DNA of 64,000 nt from Marvinbryantia formatexigens. Lineage in GTDB: Bacteria > Bacillota > Clostridia > Oscillospirales > Ruminococcaceae. Of this stretch, positions 51,185 through 61,111 are shown piece after piece. Each line of letters opens with the position of its first letter. Within the stretch, counting starts at the first letter, position 1. Under the pieces are notes generated by a model. It was not told the DNA's origin, searched no databases, and was given only the letters and a program-made list of their open reading frames with translations. The stretch spans positions 1 to 64,000 of the forward strand of contig JAETPU010000014.1 of the NCBI GenBank assembly GCA_021771035.1. Direction: 5' to 3'. Made by a program: the position numbers and the translations under genes.

Positions 51185-51197
51185 GTTTCAAGTGTCC

Positions 51198-51992
51198 CTA
51201 TGATAACAGCATCCGGTCGTTGTCCAGCTGTTCCTTGCTCTTTTCGCTGAAGAGTTCCAGCAGCTTTTCCACCGTCATGCTCTCCCGCTCCGCACCCTGG
51301 ATATCCAGGATAATGGAGCCGTTATTCATCATCAGCGTGCGGTTGCCCAGCTGCAGGGAGGACTTCATATTGTGGGTGATCATCATCGTGGTAATGCGGT
51401 TTTCCCGCACAATCTCCTGGGTGATGTCCAGCACCTTCTGGGCCGTGGCCGGATCCAGCGCCGCGGTATGCTCATCCAAAAGCAGCAGCTTCGGCGTTAC
51501 GATAGTGGCCATCAAAAGGGTAACGGCCTGCCTCTGCCCGCCGGAAAGCAGCCCCATTTTGGTGGTGAGGCGGTCCTCCAGGCCCAGGCCCAGCTGTGCC
51601 AGGCGTTCCCGAAAGTAGAGGCGGTCGGCCTTTTTCACTCCCAGACTAAAGCCGTGGCGGCTGGAACGCATATAGGCCAGCGCCAGGTTTTCCTCAATGG
51701 TCATGGAGGGGGCGGTCCCCTTCATCGGGTCCTGAAACAGGCGGCCAATATGGTTGGCCCGCCGGTATTCCGGCATCAGGGTGATGTCCTCGCCGTCCAG
51801 GAGGATCCTGCCGCTGTCCGCCAGAAAACTGCCGGCGATGGCGCCCAGCAGGGTGGATTTTCCCGCGCCGTTGGAACCGATGATGGAGACGAAATCCCCA
51901 TCCTGCAGGGTGAGGCTCACCTGATCCAGAGCTTTTTTTTCGTTGACAGTGCCGGGATAGAAGGTCTTGGATACATTTTGAACGTTAAGCAC
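51198..51992 (-). CDS. trpZ: ABC transporter ATP-binding protein, tryptophan-type importer
   Basis: 264 residues. Walker A GSNGAGKST (about 38-46), Q-loop LFQDPMKG, signature LLSGGQRQAVT, Walker B LLLLDEHTAALD (an unusual His after Glu, common in this subfamily), and H-loop ITHNM. It energises the permease encoded just upstream, with which it overlaps by 8 bases. GTG at 51992 follows AAAGGAG; the longer frame to 52034 lies inside the permease gene. The T-box with a Trp codon ahead of the operon identifies the transporter as TrpXYZ-like. Confidence 0.88.
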   Translation of the reverse strand: MLNVQNVSKTFYPGTVNEKKALDQVSLTLQDGDFVSIIGSNGAGKSTLLGAIAGSFLADSGRILLDGEDITLMPEYRRANHIGRLFQDPMKGTAPSMTIEENLALAYMRSSRHGFSLGVKKADRLYFRERLAQLGLGLEDRLTTKMGLLSGGQRQAVTLLMATIVTPKLLLLDEHTAALDPATAQKVLDITQEIVRENRITTMMITHNMKSSLQLGNRTLMMNNGSIILDIQGAERESMTVEKLLELFSEKSKEQLDNDRMLLS

Positions 51993-52884
51993 GGCGGTTC
52001 TCCTTTCTAAGCCTGAATTTGAGCCTGTTGGCACGGATTGCCGGGAAGGAGAGGGCGGCCGCCACCAAGACTGCGGAGATAATCTTTAAATCGGACTGGG
52101 CCACATTGGCCTGGAGCACCAGGGCGATGATAATGCGGTACAAAACAGCCCCCGCGCACACCGCAATGAGGTGCCGCAGGATACTCTTGGTGCCGATGAG
52201 CACCTCGCCGATAATTAAGGAGGCCAGCCCGATGACCACCATTCCGATGCCCATTCCGATGTCCGCGAACATCTGGTACTGGGCCACCAGCGCGCCGGAG
52301 AGAGCAACCAGGGCGTTTGCCACCGCCAGGCCCACCGATTGGGTGAAGTTGGTATTGATGGAGGAGGAGCGCACCATATCGGCGTTATCTCCCGTTGCCC
52401 GGATGGAGAGCCCCAGCTGGGTATGGAAAAATACGGTGAGCAGGGCCACCGACGCCCCCAGAATCAAAACGCCCAACAGCAGCTCAGCGTACTGGAAGCC
52501 TCCCAGGAATTCGGAAAAGGCGGTGAAGATGGTAGTGCTGCCCAGCAGGGATACGTTGCCCTTTTTGTCCATAATCCGCAGGTTGATGGAATACAGGGCG
52601 GTCATGGTGAGGATTCCCGCCAGGATGGGGATAATCTTCAATTTGGTATGCAGAATGGCGGTTAAAAGCCCCGCCAGGGAACCGGCAAACAGGGCCGCCA
52701 GAATCCCCAATACCGGGTGGCCCGCCAGGGTAAGCACCGCCGAGCAGGCCGCGCCTAAGGTGAAACTCCCCTCCACGGTTAAATCTGCCACATTCAGTAC
52801 CCGGAAGGAGACAAACAGCCCGCTTGCCAGCAGGGCGTACAGAACTCCCAGTTCGATGGCGCCGACAAGGGCGGTGAGGGTCAT
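51985..52884 (-). CDS. trpY: ABC transporter permease, tryptophan-type importer
   Basis: 299 residues with about eight to nine membrane spans of the branched-chain-amino-acid-like (BPD_transp_2) permease fold. The conserved NVADLTVEGSFTLGA, LSIRATGDNADMVRSSSINTNF and GLASLIIGEVLIG segments match the TrpY/YtrD-like group. It forms the membrane channel for the substrate delivered by the lipoprotein. ATG at 52884 follows GAGGAATTTTTC. It is the middle gene of the three-gene operon. Confidence 0.88.
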   Translation of the reverse strand: MTLTALVGAIELGVLYALLASGLFVSFRVLNVADLTVEGSFTLGAACSAVLTLAGHPVLGILAALFAGSLAGLLTAILHTKLKIIPILAGILTMTALYSINLRIMDKKGNVSLLGSTTIFTAFSEFLGGFQYAELLLGVLILGASVALLTVFFHTQLGLSIRATGDNADMVRSSSINTNFTQSVGLAVANALVALSGALVAQYQMFADIGMGIGMVVIGLASLIIGEVLIGTKSILRHLIAVCAGAVLYRIIIALVLQANVAQSDLKIISAVLVAAALSFPAIRANRLKFRLRKENRRA

Positions 52885-52979
52885 GAAAAATTCCTCCGTT
52901 TCATAGCTGGCCGGGAAGCGCAGAACGAGGGGCCTCCCGGATGGAAGGAACCCTCGCGGCGCGGTAAACCGGCTGTGCC

Positions 52980-53963
52980 TTATTTTACAATCTGGGCGGT
53001 GGAGCTCAGCTCGTCTGGAATGGTGATGCCCAGGGCGTCCGCGGTGGTCTGGTTGATGACGACGGCGAAATTATCTAAAATCTCCACTGGCATTTCGCTC
53101 ACCGGCGTGCCCTTGAGCAGTTTATCCGCCATGCGGGCCGTCTGCTTGCCCAGGACGGTGTAATCGATTCCCACGGTTGCCAGGCCGCCGTCCGCCACCA
53201 TGGAGTCAGCGCCGGTGTACACCGGAAGTTTGGCCTCGCGGGTAAGCTGGGTGACAGTGGGCATAGCGGAGGCCACGGTGTTGTCAATGGGGGAGTAGAT
53301 GGCGTCCACCCGTCCAATCAGGGACTGGACAGCCTGGGCCACCTCAGAGGTGTTGGTGACGGTAGCTTCCACCACCTGAATCCCGTGGGCGGAGCAGTAG
53401 GCCTTGACCTCGTTGATGACGGAGATGGAGTTGACCTCGCTGGAGTTATACAGAAGCCCGAAGGTCTTGGCGTTGGGGGTCAGCTTGCCCGCCAGCTGGA
53501 ACACCTGATCCACGGGGATGGCGTCGGAGGTGCCGGTGGAGTTTTTATCCGGGTGCTCCGGATCGCTGAGCAGCTTGGCGGCCACGGGATCCGTCACCGC
53601 GGAGAACAGAACCGGAATCTCCTTGCTGGAGGCCGCGGCGGCCTGGGCCGACTGGGTGGCGATTGCCACGATCAAATCCTTTTTGTCCCCGGCAAATTTC
53701 TGGCAGATGGAGTTTAAATTGGTCTGCTCGCCCTGTCCCTCCTGATAGTCGAAGGTGATGTCGTCTTCACTGTAGCCCAGCGCCTTCATCTCCTCCAAAA
53801 AGGATTCCCGGATGGTGTTTAAGGACGGGTGCTCCATGAGCTGGACAATGCCCACATTGAGCTTTTTGTCCCCCTCGGCGTTGGAGGCGCAGCCCACAAA
53901 GGAGGCGGTCAGCAGTGCGGCGCCCAGCAGGGCGGCAGTCATTTTCTTCATCAGGTTTTTCAT
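52980..53963 (-). CDS. trpX: ABC transporter substrate-binding lipoprotein, tryptophan-type
   Basis: 327 residues. Signal peptide with lipobox SFVGC (Cys25 becomes lipidated) and a two-lobe binding domain of the PF04392 type (VGIVQLMEHPSLNTIRESF, DLIVAIATQSAQAA, IPVLFSAVTDPVAAKL, YTGADSMVADGG, GIDYTVLGKQTA). It captures the amino acid outside the membrane. ATG at 53963 follows AAAGGTGG; an upstream GTG lies in that site. First gene of the operon, 95 bases before the permease, and preceded by a T-box. Confidence 0.9.
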   Translation of the reverse strand: MKNLMKKMTAALLGAALLTASFVGCASNAEGDKKLNVGIVQLMEHPSLNTIRESFLEEMKALGYSEDDITFDYQEGQGEQTNLNSICQKFAGDKKDLIVAIATQSAQAAAASSKEIPVLFSAVTDPVAAKLLSDPEHPDKNSTGTSDAIPVDQVFQLAGKLTPNAKTFGLLYNSSEVNSISVINEVKAYCSAHGIQVVEATVTNTSEVAQAVQSLIGRVDAIYSPIDNTVASAMPTVTQLTREAKLPVYTGADSMVADGGLATVGIDYTVLGKQTARMADKLLKGTPVSEMPVEILDNFAVVINQTTADALGITIPDELSSTAQIVK

Positions 53964-54079
53964 GGTTTTTTCCACCTTTCATTTTTTGGCGCTCTGAGAG
54001 GCGCCTTGCTCCGGAGGATTTACCGCCGGAGTGAAACAAAGGTTGGGATTCTTCAGGGGGTTCAGGGTACAAAAGGCAA

Positions 54080-54410
54080 ACAAAAAACGCCTATCCCTGA
54101 AAAACAAGGACAGACGTTCAAAAATCTGCGGTACCACCTTGATTGACATAGCCAAAGCTATATCCACCTCTGCAGAGTGCCAACACACTCACCGTCCTAT
54201 AACGGGAACGAACCGTTGCAGCATACTGAAAAGGCACAGGCCTTTCGTTCCTTGCACCCTCGGCGGTCCATTTGTCCAGCCCGCTTCCTGCCGGGCTCAC
54301 AGCCGCCCCGGCTCTCTGGGAGTGCGCTTCTGGTTTTATCTCCGCCTCATAGGTTTTGTGTGTTTTGGGATACGCCATACCAGCCGAAAACAAGAATGCT
54401 CGTATCCTGT
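54080..54410 (-). promoter_or_regulatory. T-box riboswitch, tryptophan specifier (UGG)
   Basis: On the minus strand the antiterminator word AAGGTGGTACCGC (54140-54128) is followed by an intrinsic terminator (arms 54118-54105 and 54099-54086, then six T). Stem I contains the AGAGAG-type loop and a specifier region with TGG at 54270-54268 in the context AAATGGACC. Uncharged tRNA-Trp would stabilise the antiterminator and switch on the transporter. The downstream TrpXYZ-like genes agree. A T-box ahead of an importer is typical in Clostridia. Confidence 0.88.
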
Positions 54411-54416
54411 GTGAAT

Positions 54417-54446
54417 ATTAAACCACAGACGCAGGCAATTTGTCAA
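54417..54446 (-). promoter_or_regulatory. Promoter of the T-box/trpXYZ operon
   Basis: On the minus strand TTGACA (54446-54441), 18-base spacer, TTTAAT (54422-54417). Transcription starts just before the T-box Stem I. Confidence 0.7.
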
Positions 54447-54561
54447 GCGTTTTTAGAAAATGCGGCTGCCGTTCCCTTTCAGACTATGCCGGGGCTCCCG
54501 GAAGGGTTCCTCAAGGGGAGAACGGCCGCGGCGGGCCCCGGGGGAAAATATAGCGTTTTAG

Positions 54562-54590
54562 TTGAATTTCCCTGGGCAATTTATTATAAT
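54562..54590 (+). promoter_or_regulatory. Promoter of the lipoprotein/GGDEF-EAL operon
   Basis: TTGAAT (54562-54567), 17-base spacer, perfect TATAAT (54585-54590), leader of about 160 bases before ATG 54755. Confidence 0.7.
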
Positions 54591-54754
54591 GATACAAATA
54601 GCCTTTGCTGGGTTATTGGTTTGTTATATGGAAAGTTTTAGCGGTTTTTGGGTGATGTTTGGAAACGGCATGGGCACCGCGCACTTGGGGCTAAATCTTA
54701 TGGCCCATTCGGCAAGGCCGGACCGGTACGGCGCCTGGAAAGGGAAGATGCAGC

Positions 54755-56185
54755 ATGAAATGCAGGAAATGGCTGGCAGCGGCAGCTGCCTCGGCGGTGC
54801 TTCTGGGTTCGCTCGCAGGGTGCGGGGAAAAGAATTACGGGCTGAGCAAAAAGGATCCGGTTTCCATAACGGTGTGGCATTACTATAACGGCGCGCAGAA
54901 GCAGATGTTCGATGAACTGGTGACCCAGTTTAACGAGACGGTAGGCGCCGAAAAAGGTATTGTTGTCCAGGCCTTCAGCCAGGGCACGGTCAACGAGCTC
55001 AGCGAAAAGGTAATGGATGCCGCCAACGAGGCGGTAGGCGCGGACGAGGTGCCGGATATCTTTGCGGCCTATGCGGACACCGCCTATGAGATTTATAAAA
55101 AGGGCTTAACCGCCGACTTGAACACTTACCTGACCCAGGAGCAGAAGGAGGCCTATGTGTCCTCCTATTTGGAGGAGGGCCAGTTTGGCGACGACGGAAG
55201 CATCACGCTGATTCCCGTGGCAAAATCCACGGAGATTTTCATGATCAATACCACGGATTTCGAACCCTTCGCCCAGGCCGCCGGCGTCACCGAGGAGGAT
55301 CTCTCCACCTGGGAGGGCGTAGCCCAGGTTGCCAAGAAATACTATGAATACAGCGGCGGCAAGGCTTTTTTCGGCCGGGACGCCATGGCCAATTATATGA
55401 TAGTGGGAAGTATGCAGCTGGGCAGCGAATTATTTTCTGCCAAGGACGGCTCCGTGACGGTGAATTTGGATAAGTCCGTCATCCGCCGCCTGTGGGACAA
55501 CTATTATGTGCCCTATGTAAACGGATATTTTGCCGCGGTGGGGCGTTTCCGCAGCGACGACGCCAAAACCGGGGATATCATCGCCCTGACCGGTTCCACC
55601 ACAGGTGCCACCTATTTTCCCACCGAGGTTACCCGCGCGGACGGCAGCAGTTATCCGGTGGAATGCAAGGTGCTGCCGCTGCCCGGCTTTGAGGGATGCG
55701 AGAACTACGCGGTGCAGCAGGGCGCGGGTATGGCCGTGACCAAGTCCGAGCCGAAAAAGGAATTTGCGGCCACTACCTTTTTGACCTGGTTTACCGCCCC
55801 CGAGCAGAACCTGCGCTTTTCCATCGGTTCCGGGTATCTGCCGGTGCAGCGGGACGCCAACACCCAGCCGGCTCTGGAAAAGGCTATCTCCCAGTCCGCG
55901 GAGGAAATCCCCCCTGTCATGCAGGAAACCCTGAAGCTGGGCATCGACACGGTGCAGGGATACCGGCTGTATACCAACCGGCCCTTTACCAACGGAACCC
56001 AGGCCCGTAATATTCTGGAAAATTCCATGCAGGATAAGGCCAACGCCGATTTAGAAAAGATTCATGAGCTCATGGATACGGGGCTCACTCAAGAGCAGGC
56101 CGCCGCCCAGTATACCACGGATGAAAATTTTGATGCCTGGTATGGGGAGTTTGTGTCCCAGCTGCACGCGGTTACGGATAACTGA
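54755..56185 (+). CDS. Solute-binding lipoprotein (family 1) paired with a c-di-GMP sensor
   Basis: 476 residues. Signal peptide with lipobox LAGC (Cys23), then an extracellular binding protein of the sugar-type family 1: ITVWHYYNGAQKQMFDELVTQF at the start, a hinge with DIFAAYADTAYE, and FLTWFTAPEQNLRFSIGSGYLPV near the end. No permease or ATPase genes accompany it. Instead a membrane receptor follows by 102 bases. It probably presents a ligand to that receptor rather than to an importer. ATG at 54755 is preceded by GGGAAGATGCAGC, a moderate site. Ligand unknown. Confidence 0.85.
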   Translation: MKCRKWLAAAAASAVLLGSLAGCGEKNYGLSKKDPVSITVWHYYNGAQKQMFDELVTQFNETVGAEKGIVVQAFSQGTVNELSEKVMDAANEAVGADEVPDIFAAYADTAYEIYKKGLTADLNTYLTQEQKEAYVSSYLEEGQFGDDGSITLIPVAKSTEIFMINTTDFEPFAQAAGVTEEDLSTWEGVAQVAKKYYEYSGGKAFFGRDAMANYMIVGSMQLGSELFSAKDGSVTVNLDKSVIRRLWDNYYVPYVNGYFAAVGRFRSDDAKTGDIIALTGSTTGATYFPTEVTRADGSSYPVECKVLPLPGFEGCENYAVQQGAGMAVTKSEPKKEFAATTFLTWFTAPEQNLRFSIGSGYLPVQRDANTQPALEKAISQSAEEIPPVMQETLKLGIDTVQGYRLYTNRPFTNGTQARNILENSMQDKANADLEKIHELMDTGLTQEQAAAQYTTDENFDAWYGEFVSQLHAVTDN

Positions 56186-56287
56186 TACCTCGTCCGCTGT
56201 TCCAATGGCCTTTTGGCTTTGGTACGACAGTACCGCAGCGTTTAGAAGAATACCGGCTGTAACGGCTGCAGGGAAGGAGGCGAGGCG

Positions 56288-59200
56288 GTGTTCAGGCAAA
56301 AGACGGCCAAACGCCCGCAAAAAAAGAAGACGATTCTGCACAGGCTCCTTCTGCCCATTGTCGCAGTGATGCTGGCACAGGCGTTTTTATACATCCTGGT
56401 GTTTTGGAAGGGCGGTGTGGTAAACCACGCGGACCAGAACGCCTATGATATTCTCAATGAACGTGTGCTGGGGCGCAAGCAGTACATTGAAAATGAGATG
56501 GTGCACCGCTGGAGCAATCTGCATGAACACGAAACTGCAATTCTTGCCACTATCGAAGAGACTTTGCAGGAAAACGGAGCTTCTCTGGAGGATATTAAGA
56601 CCAATCCCCAGCTCAATGAGGCGCTGGTTTCTGCCACGGTGGAGGATCTCATCTATATGCTGCGCCGCAATACGGTGACCGGTGCCTTCCTGGTGCTGGA
56701 CGGCCCGGGGCTCAGTACACAGGAGGAGGGGGAAACCCGCGCCGGATTTTATATCCGCGATCTGGATCCTACCAATTATTCCGCCGGAAACACGGATATT
56801 TTGGTGGAGCGGGGCATTCCCTCGGCGGTCAAGCAGTCCTCGCTCACCATGGACAGCTACTGGATGCCTGCCTTTTCCATGAAGGACGGCGGCCCCACGG
56901 ACTTTTTTATGAAGCCCCTGACGGCTGCCAAGGCCAGCGGCAACAAAGAGAGCTCCAATTTTGGGTACTGGTGCGGCGGATTTTCCCTGAACCAGGACGA
57001 TGTTCCGGTGCTCACCTACGCGGTGCCCCTAATTGCGGAGGACGGTACGGTCATCGGCGTTTTGGGCATCGACATCACGGAGAGTTATCTGTACTCATTT
57101 TTAAACTATGACGAGCTGATTTCCGAGAAGCAGGGGGCCTACTGTATTGGAATTACAGACGACGGCGGCCAGAACTTTCGCTGTATCGCCTCCAACGGCC
57201 CGCTGTATAAGTCCCGGTTCGGCAGCAGCACGGTGCTCCGCTCCTCAAGCGTCGTGGACGGCAAAATCAGCCGCTTCGACACCGCCATCGGCGAGAGCGG
57301 GCCGGTATACGGCAGCGTGCAGGAATTTAAGATGTATAACCACAATACGCCCTTTGAACAGGAACAGTGGGTCCTAATCGGCCTGGTGGAGAGCCGCTCC
57401 CTGCTGCAGTTTTCCCGGCAGATTATCCTTTTGGTGGCAATCGCCACAGCCGTCTCCCTTCTGCTGAGCATCTGCGGCGCGGTGGCGGTCAGCAAAAAGA
57501 TTACGGCGCCCATTGCGTCCCTGGTAGGGGATCTCAAGCACAGCGATCCCAACCGATCCGTCAGGCTGCGCAAGCTGGGAATCCAGGAGATCGACGAATT
57601 GACGGATTCCATCGAGAAACTCAGCGTCTCGGTTGCGGAGTCCGCGTCTAAAATATCCAAAATTATCACCCTCACCAAGGTATCCATCGGTGTGTTCGAA
57701 TACGGGGACAACGCGGACTATGTGTTCTGCAGCGGCAATTTGTTTGATGTGCTGGGCTGGGAATCTGATACGGACACCAGGGAAAACTGCTACGTTCCCC
57801 GCAGCGAGTTTGACGAACAGATGGCACGCCTGCACCAGTATCTGTACAGCCGGCAGGATGGGCTCTACCGCCTGCCCCTGCCCAATGGGCAGTTCCGCTG
57901 GGTACAGCTCACCACCCTGTCGGAAAACGAACGCGTTTTGGGCACCGCCTCGGATGTCACCAGCGATATGCAGCAGAAGCAGCGCATGGAATATGAGCGG
58001 GATTATGACGTGCTGACAAACCTGTACAACCGCCGGGCCTTTGAGCAGAAGCTCACCGAGCTGTTTGTGCAGGGACAGCTGAAAACGGCTGCGCTGGTGA
58101 TGTGGGATTTGGATAACCTGAAGTATATCAACGACACCTACGGCCATGACTACGGCGACCGGTATATCGTCTCCCTGTCCGAGGGGCTTCAATTCTTTGC
58201 CCCCTTCAACAGCCTGGTTGCCCGGCGCTCCGGCGACGAGTTCTATACGCTGCTGTACGGCTATGACAGCAAGGCGGAAATCCGTGAGCTCATTTCCCAG
58301 GGCTGGGAGTATGTGCAGGGGCGCGCGTTTATGCTGCCCAACGGCGTGGACTACCGGGTGCGGGTTTCCGCAGGCTTTGCCTGGTACCCGGATGACGCCG
58401 CTACCGTGGAGAATTTAATCCACTATGCGGACTATGCCATGTACAATATCAAGCATACCATCAAGGGCGGTATCCAGGAGTTTAATAAACAGTCCTATCA
58501 GCAGAACGCCTCCATCCTCTATGGGCAGGAGGACTTCAACCGCCTGCTGGACGAGCGCCTGGTGCGCTTTGCCCTGCAGCCCATCTACGACGTCAACGCG
58601 GGCGAGGTTTTCGGCTATGAGTTTTTAATGCGGCCCCAGCTGGAATCCCTCAAAAATCCTCAGGATGTGCTTCGTATGGCGCAGTCCCAGTCCAAATTGT
58701 ATCATATCGAGCAGCTCACCTGGTATGGGGCTTTGGAAACCTATCGGGATAAGCTGCAAAGCGGCGAAATCAAGCCTGGACAGAAGGCGTTTATCAACTC
58801 CATCGGAAGCCAGCTGCTCAGTGACGAGGATATCAGGCATATGGAGGAGGAATTTGCCCCCTGTTTGGGCCAGGTGGTGCTGGAACTCATGGAAAGCGAG
58901 CCCGGAGGGGCGGGATTCTTTGAGCGGAAGATCCAGATCATCAATTCCTGGGGCGGGATGGTCGCCATTGACGACTATGGAACCGGCTACAACAGCGAGG
59001 CCTCGCTGATTTTCCTCTCTCCGGATGTGGTGAAGCTGGATATGTCCATCGTTCGCAATATCAATACAGATCAAAACCGGCAGGATGTGCTCAGCAGCCT
59101 GATGACCTATGTGCGCACCCGGGGAGTGAAGGTGCTGGCGGAGGGAGTCCAGACCCGGGAGGAGATGGAAACCCTGGTGGAATACGGGGTGGATTACCTG

Positions 59201-59314
59201 CAGGGATATTATGTAGGCTATCCCGCCCTGCAGGTCTCTGAGGTGCAGCCGCAGATCCGGGAGGCTATCGGGCAGGCGGTGGCCAAGCGGCGGCACAACG
59301 GCGTGCGTACATAG
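56288..59314 (+). CDS. Membrane sensor with dCache, HAMP, PAS, GGDEF and EAL domains
   Basis: 1008 residues. Span 1 (about 18-42), a 330-residue extracytoplasmic dCache-like domain, span 2 (about 378-400), HAMP (about 400-455), a PAS-like domain (about 465-570), GGDEF (about 585-745) and EAL (about 755-1000). The GGDEF motif reads SGDEF (near residue 645), still plausible for a cyclase. The EAL motif reads EFL (Glu near 778), with INSIGS, VLELMES, IDDYGTGY, VKLDMS and AEGVQT keeping the metal and catalytic residues. It may make, break or only bind c-di-GMP. GTG at 56288 follows GGAAGGAGGCG. Paired with the lipoprotein upstream. Confidence 0.88.
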   Translation: MFRQKTAKRPQKKKTILHRLLLPIVAVMLAQAFLYILVFWKGGVVNHADQNAYDILNERVLGRKQYIENEMVHRWSNLHEHETAILATIEETLQENGASLEDIKTNPQLNEALVSATVEDLIYMLRRNTVTGAFLVLDGPGLSTQEEGETRAGFYIRDLDPTNYSAGNTDILVERGIPSAVKQSSLTMDSYWMPAFSMKDGGPTDFFMKPLTAAKASGNKESSNFGYWCGGFSLNQDDVPVLTYAVPLIAEDGTVIGVLGIDITESYLYSFLNYDELISEKQGAYCIGITDDGGQNFRCIASNGPLYKSRFGSSTVLRSSSVVDGKISRFDTAIGESGPVYGSVQEFKMYNHNTPFEQEQWVLIGLVESRSLLQFSRQIILLVAIATAVSLLLSICGAVAVSKKITAPIASLVGDLKHSDPNRSVRLRKLGIQEIDELTDSIEKLSVSVAESASKISKIITLTKVSIGVFEYGDNADYVFCSGNLFDVLGWESDTDTRENCYVPRSEFDEQMARLHQYLYSRQDGLYRLPLPNGQFRWVQLTTLSENERVLGTASDVTSDMQQKQRMEYERDYDVLTNLYNRRAFEQKLTELFVQGQLKTAALVMWDLDNLKYINDTYGHDYGDRYIVSLSEGLQFFAPFNSLVARRSGDEFYTLLYGYDSKAEIRELISQGWEYVQGRAFMLPNGVDYRVRVSAGFAWYPDDAATVENLIHYADYAMYNIKHTIKGGIQEFNKQSYQQNASILYGQEDFNRLLDERLVRFALQPIYDVNAGEVFGYEFLMRPQLESLKNPQDVLRMAQSQSKLYHIEQLTWYGALETYRDKLQSGEIKPGQKAFINSIGSQLLSDEDIRHMEEEFAPCLGQVVLELMESEPGGAGFFERKIQIINSWGGMVAIDDYGTGYNSEASLIFLSPDVVKLDMSIVRNINTDQNRQDVLSSLMTYVRTRGVKVLAEGVQTREEMETLVEYGVDYLQGYYVGYPALQVSEVQPQIREAIGQAVAKRRHNGVRT

Positions 59315-59379
59315 GCCCGACGGCTGTAAGGGGGCTTCCGGGCTCTTGGCATTTTTACTGGAAGGGGAAAGATAGCACA

Positions 59380-60579
59380 ATGGAACTCAGTCAGACACCC
59401 GGTGCAAACCGGCTGCATATTGGAATTTTTGGGCGCACCAACAGCGGGAAATCCACATTGGTCAACGCCCTGGCGGGGCAGGAGGTTGCGCTTACCTCTC
59501 AGGTGGCGGGAACCACTACGGATCCGGTTTCCAAAGCGGTGGAAATTCATCCCCTGGGCCCCTGCCTGCTCACAGACACCGCGGGCTTTGACGATGACAG
59601 CGCCCTGGGGGAGCTCAGGATAGGGCGGACCCGCGGGGCTCTGGAGAAGACCGATATCGCCCTGCTGGTGATAGCCGGGGAGGATCTTCGCCTGGAACGG
59701 GAATGGGTAAAGCTGCTGCGGGAGCGAAAAACGCCTGTGATTGCCGTAATTAATCAGACCGATGCCCTCCCAAGCCAGACCGTAAAACGGCTGCGCAGCT
59801 CCATCCGGGAAGAGCTGGGCCTGGACGCCGTGGAGGTGAGCGCCTTAAAGCGCCAGGGAATCGGCAGGCTCCGGGATGCGCTGGTGCGCTGCCTGCCCCA
59901 GGATTTCCAGGAGGAGAGCATTACCGGGTATTTGGTGTCTCCGCAGGATGTGGTGCTGCTGGTGATGCCCCAGGACATTCAGGCCCCCAAGGGGCGTTTG
60001 ATTCTGCCTCAGGTGCAGACCATCCGGGATCTTATGGAGAACCGCTGCCTGGTACTGTGCACCACTACCGCCACCCTGGATGCGGCGCTCTCTGCTTTAA
60101 GCTCGCCTCCCAGCCTGATTATTACAGATTCCCAGGTGTTTCCCCAGGTGTATGAAAAAAAGCCCCCGGAAAGCCGGCTGACCTCGTTTTCCGTCCTGTT
60201 CGCCGCCTATAAAGGGGATATCCGGGAATTTGTAGCCGGCGCCGGGGCCATTCAAAGGCTCACGCCGGATTCCAGGGTCCTGATTGCCGAGGCCTGCGCC
60301 CATTCCCCCTTGGAGGAGGATATTGGGCGGGTAAAAATTCCCCGGCTCCTGCGCAAGCGGGTGGGGGAGGGCCTTAAAGTGGATATGGCCGCCGGGATGG
60401 AATTCCCGGAGGATCTCAGCGGATATGATTTGATTATCCATTGCGGGGCCTGTATGTTTAACCGTAAATATGTCCTCAATCGTATTGAGAGTGCCAGGCG
60501 TCAGGGGGTTCCCATCACCAACTATGGTGTGGCGATTGCCGCCCTCACAGGGATATTGGATAAGCTGGCCCTGCAGTAA
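59380..60579 (+). CDS. hydF: [FeFe]-hydrogenase maturation GTPase HydF
   Basis: 399 residues. GTPase domain with P-loop GRTNSGKS (18-25), G3 DTAGFDD and G4 NQTD; a dimerization domain; and a C-terminal metal-binding domain with C-x-H (Cys306, His308) and HCGAC (His354, Cys355, Cys358), the CxHx46-53HCxxC pattern of HydF. It assembles the 2Fe subcluster of [FeFe]-hydrogenase with HydE and HydG, which are not in this window. ATG at 59380 follows AAGGGGAAAG. It implies hydrogen metabolism in the host. It lies 65 bases after the sensor gene but is probably unrelated in function. Confidence 0.93.
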   Translation: MELSQTPGANRLHIGIFGRTNSGKSTLVNALAGQEVALTSQVAGTTTDPVSKAVEIHPLGPCLLTDTAGFDDDSALGELRIGRTRGALEKTDIALLVIAGEDLRLEREWVKLLRERKTPVIAVINQTDALPSQTVKRLRSSIREELGLDAVEVSALKRQGIGRLRDALVRCLPQDFQEESITGYLVSPQDVVLLVMPQDIQAPKGRLILPQVQTIRDLMENRCLVLCTTTATLDAALSALSSPPSLIITDSQVFPQVYEKKPPESRLTSFSVLFAAYKGDIREFVAGAGAIQRLTPDSRVLIAEACAHSPLEEDIGRVKIPRLLRKRVGEGLKVDMAAGMEFPEDLSGYDLIIHCGACMFNRKYVLNRIESARRQGVPITNYGVAIAALTGILDKLALQ

Positions 60580-60828
60580 CCGGGGTTCGTCATCGGTATA
60601 GGATGCGGCTGCCCTTTGGGGCCTCTATGCTGTAGTTGCAGACGGTACCCTCTTCCTTTTTACCCGGGGTTTGCACAGAGACCGTATTGGGGATTTTAAT
60701 GAGGGTCTTGCAGACCTCGGTCTCCGGGCCGTCCAAACGCAGTATCAGCTTATGGTCCGCGCTCACGAAGCATAAACCGCAGTTTCCAGAATGATTCGGA
60801 TAAAGCAGCCAAAACGGTGGTTGTTCAG

Positions 60829-60873
60829 AAAAATCGGTGCTATCGGCATAAAGCGGATAGCACCGATTTTTGT
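60829..60873 (+). terminator. Bidirectional intrinsic terminator after hydF
   Basis: A perfect 16-bp stem (60829-60844 with 60856-60871), 11-base loop, A-run before and T-run after. Confidence 0.85.
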
Positions 60874-61111
60874 TTTGGCGGGCAGCTAACTCCGTATGGC
60901 CAGGCGACAAACAGGGGATCCCAATTCGGTCATCCGCCGGTTCTGCCCGGACAAAGCCGCAGTGTCAGCTGGAACAGGCGGATTGGCTCTCCCTGAGAAA
61001 ATCGACAGGCCTGGATGAGGGAAATCCGGCCTTGGGTACGGATCATTTGAGGTGTGGGGGGAGTTTGGAGGAATCCCGGGCCAAAACGAAGAAAATCTGT
61101 GGAAGGGACAG

